Positions 60,716 to 64,000 of a stretch of 64,000 nt of DNA are shown here, piece by piece. The DNA is from Pezizomycotina sp. ARF18 (lineage: Eukaryota > Ascomycota). The stretch spans positions 27,976 to 91,975 of the forward strand of contig AZLU01000171.1 in assembly GCA_002224055.1 (NCBI GenBank), read 5' to 3'. A program made the position numbers and the translations under genes. The notes beneath the pieces were generated by a model. The model was given only the letters and a program-made list of their open reading frames with translations, searched no databases and was not told the origin of the DNA. Positions within the stretch are counted from its first letter, which is position 1. The number at the start of each line of letters is the position of its first letter.

Positions 60716-62962
60716 ATGACCAAACCTAAAGGTAAGCACGTTTCTTATTCTGGTGTAGCTTGTCCTTCTGCAAAAAGATTCCTTCTTTCGAACGCCTCGG
60801 ATCACTAACGAGCTCATCGGCGACAGTGAGCGCGTTCGCTGCTAGAAGAAATCGCCAGGCGGAGCAGCAGCTGAAGCAGCAAACCAGCCAGGCTCTTTCA
60901 GATTTCACAAGCGAAAACAAGAGCGATATCATCGCAAACCATGGCCCAACAATTGAGCGAAATCCAATGCTCAGAGCAGGACCGGATACGACCGACGAGA
61001 TACCGGGATATTATTCAGATGGGACAAGGAAAGCTGTGAATATAGACGTTACTCATGATTTGAACACGGAGTTGGGTCACACTGTCCTAGCGCTGTCGCT
61101 TTACACTTGCTGAGCTAAAATCAGACAGGTGGCATACAATTTCAAACCAAATGCAACAAATTACGTCTTTCAGGATGGCGTATTGAGGGTTGAACTTGGT
61201 GCTGGTGAGGTAGGTGTACCACGATATGGCAATAAGACGCATCAAGAAATTACTCTAGTATTTGCGGGATCTGATGTCAAGAAAAGGCTATCGTGCTTCA
61301 AGGACAGTTTCACTTGAAGGTCGACTCAGGAACGATTGAATGTAGCAGGTGGCAGGCTTGGGCCATCTCAAGAAGCCATCGTTATTGCGCCATTAACCCA
61401 CGCCTTACCCCGTATCGAGCCTGCAGTCGAGCCAGAGGCAGGAGGAGATATACACCTACAATCACAAGCCTTTCTATCACGAGCTACGAAATGGATTAAG
61501 TGATATTGGACGAATATGTCCGATATTCAAAAATATTTTCTGTTCAAACGATAACGATGACGAGCCAATAAATACCTTCACACCGGTAAAGTTCACCACG
61601 TTCTTATGTTTTATCTTCCCTGGTATTTTGCTGGAATCCTAACATTGAAGCCTTTAAGCTTTGGGCACTACCAAGTAGGCCGAGTACGCTGGAACTGTCA
61701 CCGTGGCGGCCTGCACTTGCTGCTATTACAAGGATATTTCTTGAATCTAAATTCGACTCTTGTCCACCTCCATAACTCGTCACTGGTCAAAATCCACAGG
61801 AAATCAACATTTTGCAGGGCCTTGGTCAATTCGCTCATCACATCTAGCACATCATCATCCGACAGCGGAATATTTTCAAGTCGGTTTCCTTGACATTGAT
61901 CCCGGCCAACCTATATTCACAGCCCCCTCGGTTGTATCGCTGCGAGTCCTGGATAATCCTATGTTCGCACCTCCTTTCGCTTGTGTAACGAGCCACAGTA
62001 TTTCACAAAGACAGCATCAACATTGGCTATACGTCACCCAAGATGATCCGGATTATTACATAGCATGCGTTTGGATCTTCTACACATTATTTTACCATTA
62101 CGCGGTCAAGGTGTTCCGCTCGTGATCAACACTCCGGGTGGACCAAGGGATGGGAAGGAGATACTGCAGCAGATCGTAGAAGAATGTGTGGGGGTATAAC
62201 CGATATCGTGGCGCTGGGACATCCAGACGAAGCCAGCAGCTTTATCGCCGACCTTGCCCCGGAGCGTTGTGGTGTTTTGAGGTCGCACATTGTGGCTCCA
62301 GCTCGCCTCAGTCAGACGTGTTAGGCGCTATACGGCATCAGATTTGCGCATGCTCCAAACTATTTGCTATTTTCACCAATCTACGCAACCAACGTCAGCA
62401 CAGATCCCTGCTTGCGTTGGATTCGACTTCTCTACGCACTTGGTGTCTCAAGTACCATGGGTTGGATCATATTCTCCGCAGTCTTCCGCGGCTTTTTCAG
62501 GTATTACAATTTTGGATGCTGAGGTCTCGGAAGACCACCTTTTGAAGGCAATATTAGGAACAATCGTCTCGATTGAGCTTGTTCGGAAGGAGGATGAGGG
62601 CCAACATGGCATGTTGGCTAGATTAAGAGCCAAAAATAGTGGAGTCGACTCCATACCTTATGTGTCGCCTTCGGAGTCTGGCAGTTCAACCGTCTGACCT
62701 GCTTCCGCCGGCGCTGACGGAGACGGTAGGGTTGGCCATCCTCCGTAACATTGACCTGCAAGAGAAGGAATATATTTTCTCACACCTATTCCGGCAAGCA
62801 ACTAGCGAAGTGGGAATCGCAAGGTTGCAGGATAATTCTTGTTCGGGAAGAGCCGAAATACCGGTATGGTTGCTCTGGGAAAACACAGAGCTCCATGCGA
62901 AAACAAAGGATGCGAACAGAGCGGGAAGAGGGGACATGGTTCCGAAGATTTACCATTCTTGA
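60716..62962 (+). CDS. GRC3: Polynucleotide 5'-hydroxyl-kinase Grc3 (NOL9 family)
   Basis: Grc3 works with the Las1 nuclease to process ITS2 of pre-rRNA, phosphorylating the 5' end, in the nucleolus. Exon 1 is ATGACCAAACCTAAAG at 60716; the intron 60732-60826 has a GTAAGC donor, an ACTAAC branch site and a CAG acceptor, giving MTKPKVSAFAARRNRQAEQQ. Later blocks are SKSTGKSTFCRALVNSLIT (P-loop, with a one-base slip near 61800), VGFLDIDPGQPIFTAPSVVS and LRVLDNPMFAPPFA, VTQDDPDYYIA, PLVINTPGGPRDGKEILQQI, ITDIVALGHPDE, and the C-terminal LAILRNIDLQEKEYIF, LTPIPASN and GRAEIPVWLLWENTEL before the stop at 62960-62962. DIDPGQP and PLVINTPG are diagnostic of the NOL9/Grc3 branch as against Clp1. Many frame jumps; the 61,000-61,600 part is read only in fragments. 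Confidence 0.82.
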
Positions 62963-64000
62963 GTTTTGACCACGGCCGAACTTCCAGGATTAAAGGCGGA
63001 AAGGAGTGGAGAGCCAGGAAAACCTAATGCGTCGAAGTCAAGCGAGGTTTTCGAAGGAGAGCAGGAAGTTAACAACGATGGCTGACCATATATCAGCATG
63101 CTTCCTTGTAACACTAGCTGTAACAATAATACGCGTTAACCCCGCCCCCAAAACGATATTTTCTTTTCTGGGGTATCTATATCGAATCGACTTCGTTCAT
63201 TCGTGGAATGCTCTTTGAATTGAAAGGAGTTTTTTTTTTTCTTTTTGGGGTGGATCTTGAAACTTGCAGCACAAAAAAGCTCCCTCGGAACTCCTTTCGG
63301 AACTGTCAGTCGATATGCCGTAAAAATGTCGAAACCCTAGAACAATATAAGCGAATCGGAAATATCCGGCCTGCCCAATCGGTAATACAAGGTGATCTGA
63401 TTTGTTGGTAATCCCTTGGGAAAATACATGTGCATCTCTCTATACTGGACTGGTTTCTTGCTTTTCCGTTCTACTCGAGCTCACAGCTCAATTCCACTCT
63501 CCATTTTTCCTCTGCTTAGCTCAAATCTTACTCCCATCGCGCATCTTTTTGTAACATGTGCTTTTTGACTACTGTATTTCCTCAACGGTCCTTGCACTAT
63601 TGAGCACCGAACGAGAGATGAAACAAAGAGCATAACATTACTATTTATTCCTACCACTGAGGCCGTTTGCAGCTCGAGCACTCCCCCAATTGACCTCCCT
63701 GCTTCCGTACTTTTCTATAAACAAGAAAGACCCTTGCATTGCCGCCCCCTTGAAAATTTTCATCCCAACTCGCCTTACATCAGGGTCTCAAGGTCTTTGG
63801 AAAGAGAGAGAATAGAAAGTTAAATAAATAGATTCCAGCCTCAAAACTTGTATTGAGCGCCGCCGTTTCTTCTGGTGTGGGCACGATTAGTCTTCTCTTT
63901 TTCTTGACATTTTTTTTTTTCCTGCGCTATCCGCTCGGTTGTTTCCATTCCGGTTCTACTTACTCCGTAGTGTCCACGATTTGACTCTCTTTGGAACTTG
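62963..64000. other. Region downstream of GRC3, no gene recognised
   Basis: About 1 kb with T11 near 63230 and T10 near 63911. Open frames on either strand are short and motif-free. The GRC3 3' untranslated region must lie at its left edge. Confidence 0.5.

Overview
This is eukaryotic nuclear DNA from a filamentous ascomycete (Pezizomycotina), with spliced protein genes on both strands. The clearest marker is FKS1, whose N-terminal motif [20 protein letters not shown] is the form found in filamentous ascomycetes. The short introns have GTAAGT-like donors, ACTAAC-type branch sites and poly-T tracts before the acceptor. I cannot place it below subphylum. Almost every conserved gene can be followed from end to end, but its reading frame jumps by one or two bases every 100-300 bp, often near short homopolymers. 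I read these as consensus indels from an error-prone assembly, not as pseudogenes, so coordinates below are gene spans and not clean ORFs. A 570-base run of N interrupts one gene. Long poly-A/T tracts of 20-39 nt are unusually common. Layout: 1-1019 (-) 5' part of MSH2; 1910-4054 (-) prenylcysteine oxidase; 6292-12343 (-) FKS1, beta-1,3-glucan synthase; 12.3-19.1 kb a long gene-free interval with a CT-rich block; 19128-20860 (+) GAS1-type beta-1,3-glucanosyltransferase; 21449-23653 (-) GAA1, GPI transamidase subunit; 24573-25740 (-) RBD2 rhomboid protease; 26972-30212 (-) mitochondrial aconitase; 31478-32093 (+) BUD20; 32554 to about 34860 (-) CSR1/SEC14-like lipid transfer protein containing the N gap; 36687-37598 (+) a BLOC1S4-like subunit; 37714-38802 (-) RSA3; 39120 to about 40852 (-) an RNase III-like protein; 41-46 kb unrecognised or broken genes; 46-49.4 kb gene-poor DNA with an intron-containing tRNA-Pro(UGG), partial copies of it and a short telomere-like repeat; 49.5-52 kb orphan genes, one perhaps with a nuclease-like fold; 52839-54982 (-) succinyl-CoA:3-ketoacid CoA transferase; 56139-57815 (-) VPS4; 58456-59042 (+) prefoldin subunit 6; 59247 to about 60608 (-) an RPA34-like Pol I subunit; 60716-62962 (+) GRC3 polynucleotide kinase; 63-64 kb nothing recognised. 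Functional threads: FKS1, GAS1 and GAA1 are adjacent and together cover glucan synthesis, glucan remodelling and the GPI anchoring that GAS1 needs. RSA3, BUD20, RPA34 and GRC3 all act in ribosome biogenesis but are scattered among unrelated housekeeping genes. The most notable observations are a strongly divergent echinocandin hot-spot 1 in FKS1, the glucan/GPI neighbourhood, the tRNA-derived duplications beside telomere-like DNA, and the unexplained orphan loci at 41-52 kb.
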